From NCBI RefSeq assembly GCF_021729075.1, contig NZ_JAJSAQ010000001.1, positions 257,997 to 321,996 of the forward strand: a DNA stretch of 64,000 nt, read 5' to 3'. Positions 1 through 12,449 of this stretch are shown piece after piece; positions within the stretch are counted from its first letter, which is position 1, and each line of letters begins with the position of its first letter. Position numbers and translations under genes: made by a program. Origin of the DNA: Microbulbifer guangxiensis (lineage in GTDB: Bacteria > Pseudomonadota > Gammaproteobacteria > Pseudomonadales > Cellvibrionaceae). The notes below the pieces were generated by a model that worked only from the letters and a program-made list of their open reading frames with translations, was not told where the DNA came from and ran no database searches.

Positions 1-1644
1 CATCTGGGAGCAAAACAACAGACACTCACCTGTGACGAAAACCCTAACAGCCAGGAATTGCAGAACCTGGACACCCCCGTGGAGCGCAGTCAGCGATTCA
101 GCCTCAGCGATGATGAGGTGCTGCTTTTGGCGGATTACGCGTTGAAGACTGAAGCCCACTTCCGCCGCCTTCGCGGCCAAGAGTGCCCTATGGATATTGA
201 GTGGGCCAAGGATGGCGAGGACAACCAGCTCTACGTATTACAGGCGCGTCCGGAGACGGTTGCTTCCCAGAAGCCACGCAATCAGCTGAAGCGGTACCAC
301 TTTACAGAAAAGCCGGATAAAACCGCTCTTCTCGCCTCCGGGCGCGCAATCGGCACCGGTATCGCCAGTGGGAAGGTTCGGCGAGTCGATAATGCTGCCG
401 GCCTGACGGACTTCCGTGATGGCGAAGTGCTGTACGCAGAGAGCACCAGTCCTGATTGGGGGCCGGCGATGCGGCGTGCAAGTGCTCTGGTTACGGAACG
501 GGGTGGGCGTACCTGCCACGCGGCGATTGTGGCGCGGGAATTCGGCATCCCGGCGGTAGTGGGTATCGGTAATGCTGGAGGAGCATTGCAGAACGGCGAG
601 TTTGTGACCGTCACCTGTGCTGAAGGGGATATCGGCAGGGTATTCGGGGGTGAGATTCCTTTTGAAGCCAGCACCATCGCGCTCGATGATGTGCCGCGGA
701 CCAGGACCAGAATGATGATCAACCTCGGCAGCCCGGACCAGGCCTTTCGGCTGAGTGCCCTGCCCTGCGATGGCGTGGGATTGGCGCGGATGGAGTTTAT
801 CGTCAACGAGTACATCAAAGCCCACCCGATGGCACTCGCGCACCCCGAGCAGGTCGACGACCCGGATGCGCAGGCGGCACTCGCCACACTCACCAGCCAC
901 CACAAATCTGGCGCCGACTTCTTTATCGAAAAGCTCTCCGAGGGTATCGGTACCATCGCTGCTGCCTTCTACCCGCACCCGGTGATTGTGCGAACCTCGG
1001 ATTTCAAGACCAACGAATACGCGCGCCTGATTGGCGGCAGCGGCTTCGAGCCCCACGAGGAGAATCCGATGCTGGGTTTCCGCGGGGCGTCCCGCTACGC
1101 CCATGAAGCCTACGCCGATGGCTTTGCGCTGGAATGCATGGCCCTGAAACGGGCCCGGGAGGAGATGGGGCTCAGTAACATCAAGGTGATGATTCCCTTC
1201 TGCCGCAGGGTTTCTGAAGGGAAACAGGTCGTGCAGACGATGAGGGCACATGGACTCGCAGCGGGTGAAAATGAGCTTGAGATCTACGTGATGTGTGAAA
1301 TTCCCAATAACGTCGTGCAGATCGATGCCTTCAGCCAGGTTTTTGATGGCATTTCCATTGGCTCCAATGATTTGACCCAGCTGGTTCTCGGCGTAGACCG
1401 GGATTCGGACATTGTGGCTTTTGATTTTGATGAGCGGGATGCCGGGGTCATGGAAATGATGAAGCAGGCAATTGAAGGTGCTCACCGCAACGGCATTCCC
1501 GCTGGTATCTGCGGCGAAGCTCCATCCAATTATCCGGAAGTGGCGGAGTTCCTGGTGCGACAGGGGATCGACTCCATCAGCCTCAGTCCGGATGCGCTCC
1601 TGAAGACCCTTGAGCGGGTGTCGGCTCTGGAGCGGGGGCTGTGA
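1..1644 (+). CDS. ppsA: Phosphoenolpyruvate synthase paralogue (5' end outside window)
   Basis: This is the C-terminal 547 residues of a PEP synthase, which converts pyruvate, ATP and water to PEP, AMP and phosphate. The frame is open from base 1, so the N-terminal ATP-grasp part is cut off by the window edge. Visible parts are the end of the nucleotide-binding domain ([16 protein letters not shown]), the swivelling phosphohistidine domain with the catalytic His in GGRTCHAAI, and the PEP/pyruvate barrel ending with the catalytic Cys in GICGEAPSN. A complete second copy is present at 57490-59853, and this copy has no ppsR beside it. It converges on a P-type ATPase gene across a short hairpin. 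The family is certain. Whether this paralogue is regulated like the main PpsA is unknown. Confidence 0.93.
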   Translation, partial: HLGAKQQTLTCDENPNSQELQNLDTPVERSQRFSLSDDEVLLLADYALKTEAHFRRLRGQECPMDIEWAKDGEDNQLYVLQARPETVASQKPRNQLKRYHFTEKPDKTALLASGRAIGTGIASGKVRRVDNAAGLTDFRDGEVLYAESTSPDWGPAMRRASALVTERGGRTCHAAIVAREFGIPAVVGIGNAGGALQNGEFVTVTCAEGDIGRVFGGEIPFEASTIALDDVPRTRTRMMINLGSPDQAFRLSALPCDGVGLARMEFIVNEYIKAHPMALAHPEQVDDPDAQAALATLTSHHKSGADFFIEKLSEGIGTIAAAFYPHPVIVRTSDFKTNEYARLIGGSGFEPHEENPMLGFRGASRYAHEAYADGFALECMALKRAREEMGLSNIKVMIPFCRRVSEGKQVVQTMRAHGLAAGENELEIYVMCEIPNNVVQIDAFSQVFDGISIGSNDLTQLVLGVDRDSDIVAFDFDERDAGVMEMMKQAIEGAHRNGIPAGICGEAPSNYPEVAEFLVRQGIDSISLSPDALLKTLERVSALERGL

Positions 1645-1655
1645 CGATTCGTGCT

Positions 1656-1684
1656 GCCCCACCTGCCCAGACAGGTGGGTTTCA
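1656..1684. terminator. Hairpin terminator between convergent genes
   Basis: An 8-bp perfect stem (CCCACCTG / CAGGTGGG, 1658-1665 and 1672-1679) with a 6-nt loop sits between the stop codons of the PEP synthase and the P-type ATPase. Only a short T run (TTTC) follows on the plus strand, so it is a weak intrinsic terminator. Confidence 0.5.
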
Positions 1685-4423
1685 GGGCGGTGACTGGCCT
1701 GGATTGACCTGAAGTCGGCTTTGCCGTCCTGAAACGAGCAGGAGCAGCTCCATGGCAGCGAGCTGTAACAGGGCGATCATCAGCAGTGTTAGCCAATGTC
1801 CTGCACTGACTGGTTGCACACCGAGAACAGTCTGCATCAGCGGTGAGTACATAGCCGCGATATGCAGTCCCTGAGCCGCAAGCGTGCCCAGCAGCAGGAG
1901 CGGGTTGCTGAACAGGGGGTGGCGGAAGACCGAGCGGGTCTCGGAGCGACTGTTGAATACCTGCACATTTTCGAACAGCACCATCAGTAAAAGGACGCTA
2001 TTGCGAGCCGACTCCACACTCCAGCCCCGTTCGAGGAGCCAGACAAAAGTCAGGAATGCGAGCCCTCCCATCACCAGGCCGGAGAGGATGACCCGCCGAA
2101 GCATGAGCGGGTCAAAGAGGGATTCCCGCGGTGGCCGGGGAGGCATTTTCATCTCATCGCCCTCCCCCGGCTCCAGCGCCAGTCCAATGCTCTGTACGCT
2201 GTTGGTGACAAGGTTGAGCCAGAGCAGCTGTACCGGCGTGAGTGGTAAAGGGAGCCCCAGTGCCGTGGACAGGATAAACAGCACCACCTCCGCAGCGCCG
2301 GTGGAGAGCAGGAAAAAAATCACCTTGCGGATGTTGCGATAGGCGATGCGTCCTTCTTCGACGCCAGAAACCACCGAGGCAAAATTGTCATCCGTGAGTA
2401 ACAGGTCCGCAGAAGCTTTGGCAACCTCGGTGCCGCGCTGACTCATCGCCACACCCACATGGGCGCTACGCAGCGCAGGGGCGTCATTGACACCATCACC
2501 GGTCACAGCGACGAACTCCCCCTGGCGTTGCAGGGACTGCACGATCGTCAGCTTCTGCTGGGGTGAGACCCGGGCGTAAACGTTCGCCCCTGCTGTGAGC
2601 GCGTCGACCGTGCTTTTGCCTTGCTGTTCTGCCCTGTCCAGTTCCGGCCCGGTGACTGGCTTCGAGTTCTCATCAGCCATGCCGAGCTCGCGGGCGATGC
2701 TCAGCGCCGTGTGGGGATGATCACCGGTGAGCATACTCACCCGGATGCCGGCGTCCTTGCATGCGCTCACTGCCTGGGTTGCCTCGGGCCGCAGGGGGTC
2801 GACCATGGCTACTAGTCCGAGCAGGCACAAGTCATGTAAATGGTTTTTCAGGTCCTCCGCTGAGCGCGTTTTCAGGCCCGCTGGTCGCCCCTCCGCAATG
2901 GCCAGTACCCGTGCCCCACGCTGTGCCAGTTCCTGCATCATGGCAACGGCTTTGTTTTCATCCAGGGGAATATCACCGTCTGCGCCGGCCATCAGGCTAC
3001 ACATTGGCAGCAGCTTTTCGAGTGCGCCTTTGACACAGATCAGCTGTCCCTTTTCCTCCCGGTGCATTGTCGCGGCATAGCCTAGAGCCGGTTCATAGTG
3101 CACCTGGGTATCGAGTGGGTACCGTTCCAGCAGCTCGAGGCGGGTGTGCCCGCTGACGTAAGCCATCATCAGCAGCGCCTGATCCACAGTGTCTCCTGTG
3201 GCCTGCAGCTCGCCATTTTCCAGTGGATACATCTCGGCTTCGTTACAGAGCGCTGATGCGCGTACCAGTCGCCCGAGCCTTGAATGCAGGTCCACGTGTT
3301 GTCGCCGCTTATGGCGCTGCGCGCCCTCATTTACGGGCCCGCCAGTGTCGTCAATCCGCACTGTCTCTTCATCCAGAAAGGCCACCTCAGAGACGGTGAG
3401 TTGGTTCCTGGTGAGGGTGCCAGTCTTGTCTGCCGCGATGACTGTACATGAACCGAGACTCTCAACGGCTACCAGCTTGCGGACGATCACATGGCGCCGG
3501 ACCATCCGTCGTGTGGCCACCGACAGCACGATGGTCAAAGCCATCGGCAGCCCCTCAGGGATTGCCGATACGGCGAGCGCAACCACCGTCATAAAAATAA
3601 GCAACGGTGGCGTATCGCGCAGAAGTTCAATGCCGGCCAGCATGGCGACAACGAAGAGCAACACAATCGTGAGTTTTTTACTGAAACGTTCAATCCGTTG
3701 AACGAGCGGTGGTTTGACCTCCTCTGCTGTCTGAAGACTCAAGCTCAACCGACCCATTTCCGTCTGCAGGCCTGTGGCCGTTACCAATCCGCGAGCTCTC
3801 CCGCTGGCGACGAGACTGCCAGCGAAACACTGGTTGTTTCGGTCCGCGACCGGCGCTTCCAGCGAGCAGATGGCCTGTGCATCTTTATCGACCGGTAACG
3901 ATTCCCCGGTCAGTACCGATTCATCGATTTCCAACCCCTCGGCTGTCAACAGGCGCAGGTCTGCGGGCACGCGATCGCCCGAGGCGAGCACGACCAGGTC
4001 ACCGGGTACGAGGTTTTCGGCATCAAGCTCACGGGATTCACCATCGCGTATCACCTGCGCCTGGCTCACCATCAGTTTGCGCAAGGCCTGGGCATTCCGG
4101 TGGGCGTGGTATTCCTGTAGTGCCCCGATGAGCGCATTGACCAGCAGGATCGCGCCGATAAAGGAGGCGTCAGCCAGTTTGCCGACCAGGATGGAAACCA
4201 CCATTGCTGCGAGTAGTACGTAGATCAGTGGGCTGATGAACTGGCGCAGGAACAGGCGCGGAAACCCGGGGAGTCGTGGCGCAGGCAGACGGTTGATACC
4301 ATAACTGGCAAGGCGCCTATCGACTTCCGCACTCGAAAGCCCCTGTGGATCCGTTTTGAGTGCGGCAGTGGTTTCCTCAGGACTTAACGTGTGCCAGGGG
4401 GGATGGTCATGGATTTCAGTCAT
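1682..4423 (-). CDS. P-type cation-transporting ATPase (P2, Ca2+-ATPase-like)
   Basis: This 913-aa inner-membrane ATP-driven cation pump starts with an N-terminal cation ATPase domain. The actuator loop has LTGES, the phosphorylated Asp is Asp332 in DKTGTLT, and the P-domain hinge has TGDGVNDAPAL. M4 carries PEGL and a C-terminal block of membrane helices follows. The ATG at 4423 (MTEIHDHP) is preferred over an in-frame GTG 60 nt upstream, because family similarity begins there. M4 keeps the site II Glu (PEGL). M5 has a Gly where SERCA has Asn768, and M6 reads NLVTN where Ca2+ pumps usually have NLVTD. The transported ion is therefore uncertain: Ca2+, Na+ or another cation. It lies next to an N-type ATPase operon, which suggests a shared role in ion homeostasis. 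Confidence 0.93.
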   Translation of the reverse strand: MTEIHDHPPWHTLSPEETTAALKTDPQGLSSAEVDRRLASYGINRLPAPRLPGFPRLFLRQFISPLIYVLLAAMVVSILVGKLADASFIGAILLVNALIGALQEYHAHRNAQALRKLMVSQAQVIRDGESRELDAENLVPGDLVVLASGDRVPADLRLLTAEGLEIDESVLTGESLPVDKDAQAICSLEAPVADRNNQCFAGSLVASGRARGLVTATGLQTEMGRLSLSLQTAEEVKPPLVQRIERFSKKLTIVLLFVVAMLAGIELLRDTPPLLIFMTVVALAVSAIPEGLPMALTIVLSVATRRMVRRHVIVRKLVAVESLGSCTVIAADKTGTLTRNQLTVSEVAFLDEETVRIDDTGGPVNEGAQRHKRRQHVDLHSRLGRLVRASALCNEAEMYPLENGELQATGDTVDQALLMMAYVSGHTRLELLERYPLDTQVHYEPALGYAATMHREEKGQLICVKGALEKLLPMCSLMAGADGDIPLDENKAVAMMQELAQRGARVLAIAEGRPAGLKTRSAEDLKNHLHDLCLLGLVAMVDPLRPEATQAVSACKDAGIRVSMLTGDHPHTALSIARELGMADENSKPVTGPELDRAEQQGKSTVDALTAGANVYARVSPQQKLTIVQSLQRQGEFVAVTGDGVNDAPALRSAHVGVAMSQRGTEVAKASADLLLTDDNFASVVSGVEEGRIAYRNIRKVIFFLLSTGAAEVVLFILSTALGLPLPLTPVQLLWLNLVTNSVQSIGLALEPGEGDEMKMPPRPPRESLFDPLMLRRVILSGLVMGGLAFLTFVWLLERGWSVESARNSVLLLMVLFENVQVFNSRSETRSVFRHPLFSNPLLLLGTLAAQGLHIAAMYSPLMQTVLGVQPVSAGHWLTLLMIALLQLAAMELLLLVSGRQSRLQVNPGQSPP

Positions 4424-4568
4424 CAACTTTTTGGCTTTATAGGGTTCAACCCACCAAGAGATACTCGCTCGCGAAAAGCTCACTGCAACATTAGCATCCC
4501 GGTTGGCTGATGGCCGGGATGATCATCATGTCTGAAAAGATGACTGCGTCGCAGGGATTGGGAGACCG

Positions 4569-4860
4569 TTGAATTACGACATGGGCGGTCTACACCGGCC
4601 CGCGGCTTATTCCGGCCCTACCCTGATGAAACCCAGAGAAGCCAGTAGCCCGTCGTCACTGTCATTGCCGCCTCGACCACCGTACTCACGAGCGCAGTCG
4701 CATTTCAGTCTTCATGCACTGATGATGTTTCTGCTTCTCGCTGCGTTCAGTCTTCCTCAAGTGTCTGTTGCCGAACAGGCCGAGGCCCCTGGTGCTGGAA
4801 GTCTTCGGTCCCGAGGGATGCCTGCACTGTGCAACAGCAAACCGTTGTGATTCATACCGC
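4569..4860 (+). pseudogene. Remnant of a secreted thioredoxin/glutaredoxin-like protein, frameshifted and truncated
   Basis: One frame from 4569 (or the ATG at 4626) encodes a hydrophobic signal-like stretch ending near SVAEQAEAP. A second frame, shifted by one base, continues as LVLEVFGPEGCLHCATA, which looks like the beta strand and CxxC active site of a periplasmic redoxin. Reading one C fewer in the GGCCCCTGG run (about 4789-4797) joins the two frames in phase. Similarity then stops abruptly near 4840, so the rest of the domain is gone. The sequence next to the break belongs to the opposite-strand ZIP remnant, as if one deletion removed the ends of both genes. The identification rests on a short motif. 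Confidence 0.4.
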
Positions 4861-4931
4861 AAAAAGCAACAGGCGAGCATATACATCAGTGCCAGGCCCG
4901 CGGCAAAATACCAAAGTGGACTGCGACCCTG

Positions 4932-5243
4932 TCAAAGCGATCCTGTTGCTTGATTTCTGGGATCAAGTCCGAAGCAGCGATAGTGTAAATGTTGCTCCAT
5001 GAGCAGAAAGGCGCTGAAGCCGGTCACTACCCATGCAGCCGCTGTGAGAGGTGACATCGACCGTACGCCTTCCGGCAGCATAGGGAAGAAGGCACCCCCC
5101 AGTAGTGACGCCGCCGCCAGTGAGATCAGGGGCAGCAGCAGACGCTCAAGGGTTTGATCCTTCAACAGGGCCGTGATGCTGCCGATCATGGCAATGGCGC
5201 TCATCAGGAGGCCGCCAAGAATCACCCACCCAAGCTCTCCCAA
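4932..5243 (-). pseudogene. Truncated ZIP-family metal transporter (N-terminal fragment)
   Basis: This 103-residue TTG-started frame begins 2 nt after the gamma subunit stop. It has three hydrophobic segments and resembles the first three helices of bacterial ZIP zinc/iron permeases. Typical features are a LLGGAFFPMLPEG segment in helix 2 and FLLMEQHLHYRC at the end of helix 3. Full-length ZIP proteins have about 250 residues with a metal-binding HNxxDG helix, and this is absent. The reading frame stops at 4932. Directly behind the stop the same frame reads another membrane-like segment (PLWYFAAGLALMYMLA), possibly the old last helix after an internal deletion. It could be translated with the ATPase operon but is unlikely to transport metal. 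Confidence 0.6.
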
Positions 5244-5245
5244 CC

Positions 5246-6091
5246 CTACTCCTCCTTCTGAGAAAGGTCGGTGGCATCGGCGTTCAGGAGAATGACTTCG
5301 ATCTCTTCGATAATCTCTTCCTGACGAAGCTGGTTGTCGCGATAGGCGAGCCGTTCCAACGACTGGTCAAGGTGCCGGACGGCTCCGTCGAGGTGTTTCG
5401 TACGGCGCTGGTTTTCTGCCATCATGGACCGGTAAAGAATCTCGTGCAGGGTCGCGAACAGTGAGTGGTGGGTAAGTTCTGCCAGCAGCTGCTCTGGGGG
5501 AAGAAGAATCTCCGGAGCGTGACCGCTGCGCGGTGCCGCAACCGGGGGGTTCCGGAAAGGCGGCAATAAGGTTCGGGTAACCGGCTCCTGAGCGTCGGGA
5601 TCCTGGTAAATCACCTCCAGCGCCAATGCGTGTGGGCCTTTACCCTGATCTGCGAGCACAGCGGTCAGGCGCTTGAGAACGCCCTCGACCTCCTCCATCA
5701 ATGCGGCACCCGCCACTGCCCCGATTAGCTGCCGATGGTCCTCGAGACGGGTGCAGAGTTTGTGTCCGCAGGCCACGAATCCCTCGTAGATTGGAGAGAG
5801 CGTCCTTTCCAGGCGCTGGATCAGCGATTCGTTGAAGTTTCCACAAAATCCTCGTTCAGAGCCGACGACAAGGAGCAGCCTTCGCTCCGGTGGCGCGGGC
5901 TGCATGCCTGGAAAAAAAGCCAGCAGATCTGCTGCACAACGATCAATACCTTTAACCACCTGCTGCTGGATCTCGACAAAACCCCGGAGCTTTCGCGACT
6001 CCATGAATGCGAGGGACTGCATGGCACTCATGATCTGACGCGCTTCGCCCAGGCGGTGTTTGTGGCGCTCAAGCTGATGTCGCTGACTCAA
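5246..6091 (-). CDS. atpG: N-type ATPase gamma subunit (central stalk)
   Basis: This is the gamma subunit, about 281 aa, the rotating shaft linking the alpha/beta hexamer to the c ring. Terminal helices form the coiled coil (N-terminal [15 protein letters not shown]-terminal [18 protein letters not shown]), and the central Rossmann-like part has [11 protein letters not shown], matching the F1 gamma signature. The TTG at 6091 is preferred because it overlaps the alpha stop codon (ATTGA) and has an AGG a few bases upstream. An in-frame start at 6142 would overlap alpha by 55 bases. It is the last intact gene of the operon, followed directly by the ZIP fragment. N-type gamma subunits diverge from housekeeping ones, as seen here. 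Confidence 0.93.
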   Translation of the reverse strand: MSQRHQLERHKHRLGEARQIMSAMQSLAFMESRKLRGFVEIQQQVVKGIDRCAADLLAFFPGMQPAPPERRLLLVVGSERGFCGNFNESLIQRLERTLSPIYEGFVACGHKLCTRLEDHRQLIGAVAGAALMEEVEGVLKRLTAVLADQGKGPHALALEVIYQDPDAQEPVTRTLLPPFRNPPVAAPRSGHAPEILLPPEQLLAELTHHSLFATLHEILYRSMMAENQRRTKHLDGAVRHLDQSLERLAYRDNQLRQEEIIEEIEVILLNADATDLSQKEE

Positions 6092-7563
6092 TTTTCCTGT
6101 CCCACGGATGTTTCCAGCCAGGATTTCGCCAACTTCCGCCATTGGTCCCGGTCATCATCCAGTGTGAGTCGGCTGCTTTTGACATGCTCGAGTAACTCAG
6201 CCAGAAGTTCGGGTAACTGAGCTCTCTCTGCGTCATCGAGCAGGCCATCATTGAAGGCGACCATCCATCCCAGCTGAAATTCGATTGGCAACGGAGACAG
6301 GCGGTCCTGCTTCAGGATTTCCCGCAGTACCCTGCCGCGGCGAATGGCTTTTTCCATGCCTGCTTCCAGCTTGGCCCCGAAACGGGTGAACATCTCGACT
6401 TCGAGGAATTGCAGGTAGTCCAGCTTCATCCGGCCGGCCTCGCGCTTGATAGCGGGGTGCTGGGCACGGCCACCGATGCGGGAGACTGATTTACCGATGT
6501 CGATAGCCGGCCGAAACCCGCCGGAAAAGAGCTCCCGGTCCAGGTAAACCTGCCCGTCAGTGATTGAGATCAGATTGGTAGGGATATAGGCCGCGATCTC
6601 ACCGAGCTTGGTCTCCACGATCGGCAGCGCAGTGATGCTCCCTGCCCCACTGTCGGGGTTCAGGCAGGTTGAGCGCTCCAGGAGCCCGGCATGAACGGAA
6701 AATATGTCTCCGGGATAGGCTTCCCGCCCCGGTGGCCGTCTCAGAAGCAACGAGAGCTCCCGATAGGTCTTGGCATGGGTGGACAAATCGTCGTAAACCA
6801 CGAGGCTGTGCATGCCCCGCCGCATCCAGTACTCCGCGATCGCACAGCCGCTGAACGGCGCCAGGTGTTGCAGCCCAGGCAGTGCACTGGCCTCGGCAAC
6901 AACGACGGTGGTGTAGGCCAATGCACCGGTTTGCCTGAGCAGGTCGATGGTGGCGACTACGGTCGAACGCTTCTGGCCGATGAGGACATACACGCAGCGC
7001 ACATCCTGGTCCTTCTGGTTGACCACAGCGTCCAGCGCCAGGGCGCTGCGTCCAAGCCCCTCATCGCCGATGATCAGCTGCCGTTGCCCCCGGCCAACCG
7101 GTATCATGGTGTCCAGGATCTTGCTCCCCGTGTAGAGGGGCTTTTGCACAAAATCACGTTCAATGATTGGCGGAGAGCTCTTTTCGAGACGCGCCCAGCC
7201 GTCGCACTGGGGCATATCCCCCTCATCCAGCGGGTACCCGAGAGGATCGATGACGCGCCCGAGCAGAGCCTCTCCAAGGGCAATTCCCAACGGTCTCGGA
7301 TTTCGTCTCGCCACGGTGCCTGCGGTGAGGGCTCGGGTTTCCTCCAGCAAAACCGCCCCGACCAGTGACGGCGCAAGGTCGAACACCAGGCCGCGGCTGC
7401 CGTCATCGAAATCCAGTATGTCGTCGATGGCAACGCTCGGTAGCCCGGCTACCCAGGCAATCCCATCTCCCACAGACACCACTCGGCCCTGCTCCCGGAT
7501 ACGCAGTCCGGGGTGGTAGCTTTGCAGCCATTTCTCACGCTGGTCCAGCAGGTCACCGCTCAC
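6088..7563 (-). CDS. atpA: N-type ATPase alpha subunit with Arg in the P-loop
   Basis: The alpha subunit forms the hexamer with beta and carries the non-catalytic nucleotide sites. It shows the N-terminal barrel ([14 protein letters not shown]), the core nucleotide domain, and the arginine-finger segment (GKSVSRIGG) intact. The Walker A loop reads GDEGLGRS, with Arg (CGC codon, 7048-7050) where almost all P-loops have Lys. The GTG at 7563 is chosen because AGGGG stands 7 nt upstream and it leaves only an 11-nt overlap with atpF. An ATG at 7632 would give 514 aa but overlap atpF by 80 nt. The length is then 491 aa. The stop overlaps the gamma start, so the two genes are probably translationally coupled. 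Confidence 0.95.
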   Translation of the reverse strand: MSGDLLDQREKWLQSYHPGLRIREQGRVVSVGDGIAWVAGLPSVAIDDILDFDDGSRGLVFDLAPSLVGAVLLEETRALTAGTVARRNPRPLGIALGEALLGRVIDPLGYPLDEGDMPQCDGWARLEKSSPPIIERDFVQKPLYTGSKILDTMIPVGRGQRQLIIGDEGLGRSALALDAVVNQKDQDVRCVYVLIGQKRSTVVATIDLLRQTGALAYTTVVVAEASALPGLQHLAPFSGCAIAEYWMRRGMHSLVVYDDLSTHAKTYRELSLLLRRPPGREAYPGDIFSVHAGLLERSTCLNPDSGAGSITALPIVETKLGEIAAYIPTNLISITDGQVYLDRELFSGGFRPAIDIGKSVSRIGGRAQHPAIKREAGRMKLDYLQFLEVEMFTRFGAKLEAGMEKAIRRGRVLREILKQDRLSPLPIEFQLGWMVAFNDGLLDDAERAQLPELLAELLEHVKSSRLTLDDDRDQWRKLAKSWLETSVGQEN

Positions 7564-8320
7564 CGTCTGCCCCTGCAGGCTCTCCTGCCACGTGGGCGAA
7601 GCCACGTAATTCGTCGCGAAGATTGGCGGCAAGTTCCCAGGCCCCCAGCGTTATCCGGTAACCGGCCAGCAGTTCAGGGTCTTCGACAAAATGGCCTGTT
7701 ACCGGTCTCTGCAGCACCCCGGACAGTGCATCACTGATCGCCGCACGCTGCTGCTCGTCCAGCGGGTAGGCGCTGGCAATCTCGGGCTCGGTGTCAGCAC
7801 CTGCCAGTTGCGTTCGAATTTTCTCTGCCTGGTCTTTCGGAATATCCGCCAGGGCCCGCTGCAGAATTTCTCCGAGGCGCTGTTCCACCTCATCTCCGGC
7901 TGCCAGGGTCAAAATCCGAGCGGCAAAACTGCTGCCCTGCTCCAGGGCGCGCCTTTGCAACTTCTTTTGCTCCTCCTGCTGTTGCTGACGCTGAAGACTT
8001 TCTACCCTCTGCCGCTCCGCTTCGAGGTGTTCGTGCAGCGCCTTCATCTTGTGCTGCCTCTCTGCCTGCAGTTCCTGCTCCATTATGTCACGGGCTTTCT
8101 GTTGTTCTCGACGCCACTCTTCCAGGCGCGAGGTATATTGCTGTTGTATTTCTTCCGCTTTTTTCTGCGCTGTTTTGGCATCCGCAAGGCGCTCATTGAT
8201 TGCCTGTTGCCGGCGGGCAATCACCTCGCGTACGGGGCGGTAGAGAAAATGCTTGAGGATCCAGACCAGAATCAGGAAGTTGAAGAGTTCCAGCAGGAAA
8301 GTGGACCAGCTGAGCTCCAA
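7553..8320 (-). CDS. atpF: N-type ATPase b subunit fused to a delta-like domain
   Basis: This 255-aa peripheral stalk protein has one N-terminal membrane helix ([18 protein letters not shown]). A long charged Gln/Glu/Arg-rich coiled coil covers roughly residues 30-140, and a C-terminal domain resembles the delta/OSCP subunit. No separate delta gene (atpH) is present in the operon, which fits the N-type arrangement where b carries the delta function. The start is TTG with GGGAG about 7 nt upstream. It follows the c gene by 16 nt and overlaps alpha slightly. The membrane end anchors next to subunit a and the delta-like end should cap the alpha/beta hexamer. Confidence 0.92.
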   Translation of the reverse strand: MELSWSTFLLELFNFLILVWILKHFLYRPVREVIARRQQAINERLADAKTAQKKAEEIQQQYTSRLEEWRREQQKARDIMEQELQAERQHKMKALHEHLEAERQRVESLQRQQQQEEQKKLQRRALEQGSSFAARILTLAAGDEVEQRLGEILQRALADIPKDQAEKIRTQLAGADTEPEIASAYPLDEQQRAAISDALSGVLQRPVTGHFVEDPELLAGYRITLGAWELAANLRDELRGFAHVAGEPAGADGER

Positions 8321-8336
8321 GGGTGTCTCCCGCCCA

Positions 8337-9297
<961 letters not shown>

Positions 9298-9300
9298 GGG

Positions 9301-9576
9301 TTACTCCCTGAGCAGGAAATAGACGTTCATGGCACCTACTACCAGGCCCACGAAAATGAGGCTGAGGGTCCAGCGCGTGGAATATCCCTGCGACTGTCCA
9401 TCAATCCAGTGGCCCAGGTATGCGCCTGCCACGACAGGTAAAACGAATACCAGGCCCAGCGTCCCGAGGTAGATCGTCTGTGCTATGAGCGTCGGTCGGT
9501 CGCGCTCGGCCTGTTTCATGCGTCGGGCCTGTTTTTCGACAGTCTCTCGCAGTTTGCTTTCGTGGTTCTGGTTCAT
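9301..9576 (-). CDS. atpQ: AtpQ, AtpI-like accessory membrane subunit of N-type ATPase
   Basis: This 91-aa protein has a charged N-terminal helix and two membrane helices. The Gly-rich turn GAYLGHWIDG is typical of the AtpI/AtpQ (F1F0 gene-1) family, whose members help c-ring assembly or divalent cation handling. The ATG overlaps the end of the epsilon gene by 4 nt. Its place between epsilon and a is the standard N-ATPase order (D-C-Q-R-B-E-F-A-G) except that R is missing after it. The family assignment is good and the precise role is inferred from the family. Confidence 0.85.
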   Translation of the reverse strand: MNQNHESKLRETVEKQARRMKQAERDRPTLIAQTIYLGTLGLVFVLPVVAGAYLGHWIDGQSQGYSTRWTLSLIFVGLVVGAMNVYFLLRE

Positions 9577-9998
9577 TGCAGTCTGCTGGCGGAAGAATCT
9601 CTGTGCTCGGCCTCCCAGAGCTTGCGCAATACCGATTCTTCCATTTTTCGCATACTCTCCTTCATCTCACGAAGTGCCTCTTCCTCTGCGAGCAACTGTT
9701 GGCGCAGGCGTTCCGCGACGCGCTCGTAATCTTCGTCCAGAAGAAAGCGACGGGTAAAAATCTGTAATCGGTTATCGTGAAAGTAGAGTACCCCACCGGG
9801 GAGTGCCAGATATTGCCAATCCCCTCCCTCGACCCGAAAGCGGCTCAGACCGAAAACCAGCGATGTGATCATCCGCCCGTGGTAGGCCTGTATTCCAAAA
9901 CTGCCTGAGGCGTCCTCTCCCACAAAAGAGATGGCACTGTCAAAGGACTGCTGCTCCGTGGCCGAGTAGAGCTGTAGCGTGAAAGTCTTGTCCGGCAT
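9573..9998 (-). CDS. atpC: N-type ATPase epsilon subunit
   Basis: This is the central-stalk epsilon subunit, about 141 aa, with an N-terminal beta-sandwich (GIQAYHGRMITSL, ALPGGVLYF) and a C-terminal helical part rich in Glu and Lys. The ATG at 9998 (MPDKTFTL) aligns with the usual beginning of the family. A GTG at 10016 adds six residues and cannot be excluded. It lies 42 nt behind the beta gene and overlaps atpQ. Beta followed by epsilon at the front of the operon is the N-type order and unlike the housekeeping atpIBEFHAGDC order. Confidence 0.9.
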   Translation of the reverse strand: MPDKTFTLQLYSATEQQSFDSAISFVGEDASGSFGIQAYHGRMITSLVFGLSRFRVEGGDWQYLALPGGVLYFHDNRLQIFTRRFLLDEDYERVAERLRQQLLAEEEALREMKESMRKMEESVLRKLWEAEHRDSSASRLQ

Positions 9999-10040
9999 AT
10001 TCTGGTGGGACTCCACGTCTGGCCGAATCCAGTTTCCTTA

Positions 10041-12408
<2,368 letters not shown>

Positions 12409-12449
12409 CAGACTTTCTCCCTGCCTGATTGCTCGAAAATCCCGCCGGG

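Noticed and set aside
238-1662. 474-codon frame opposite the first PEP synthase
   Set aside because: It has no protein family features, and the plus strand has all PEP synthase motifs.
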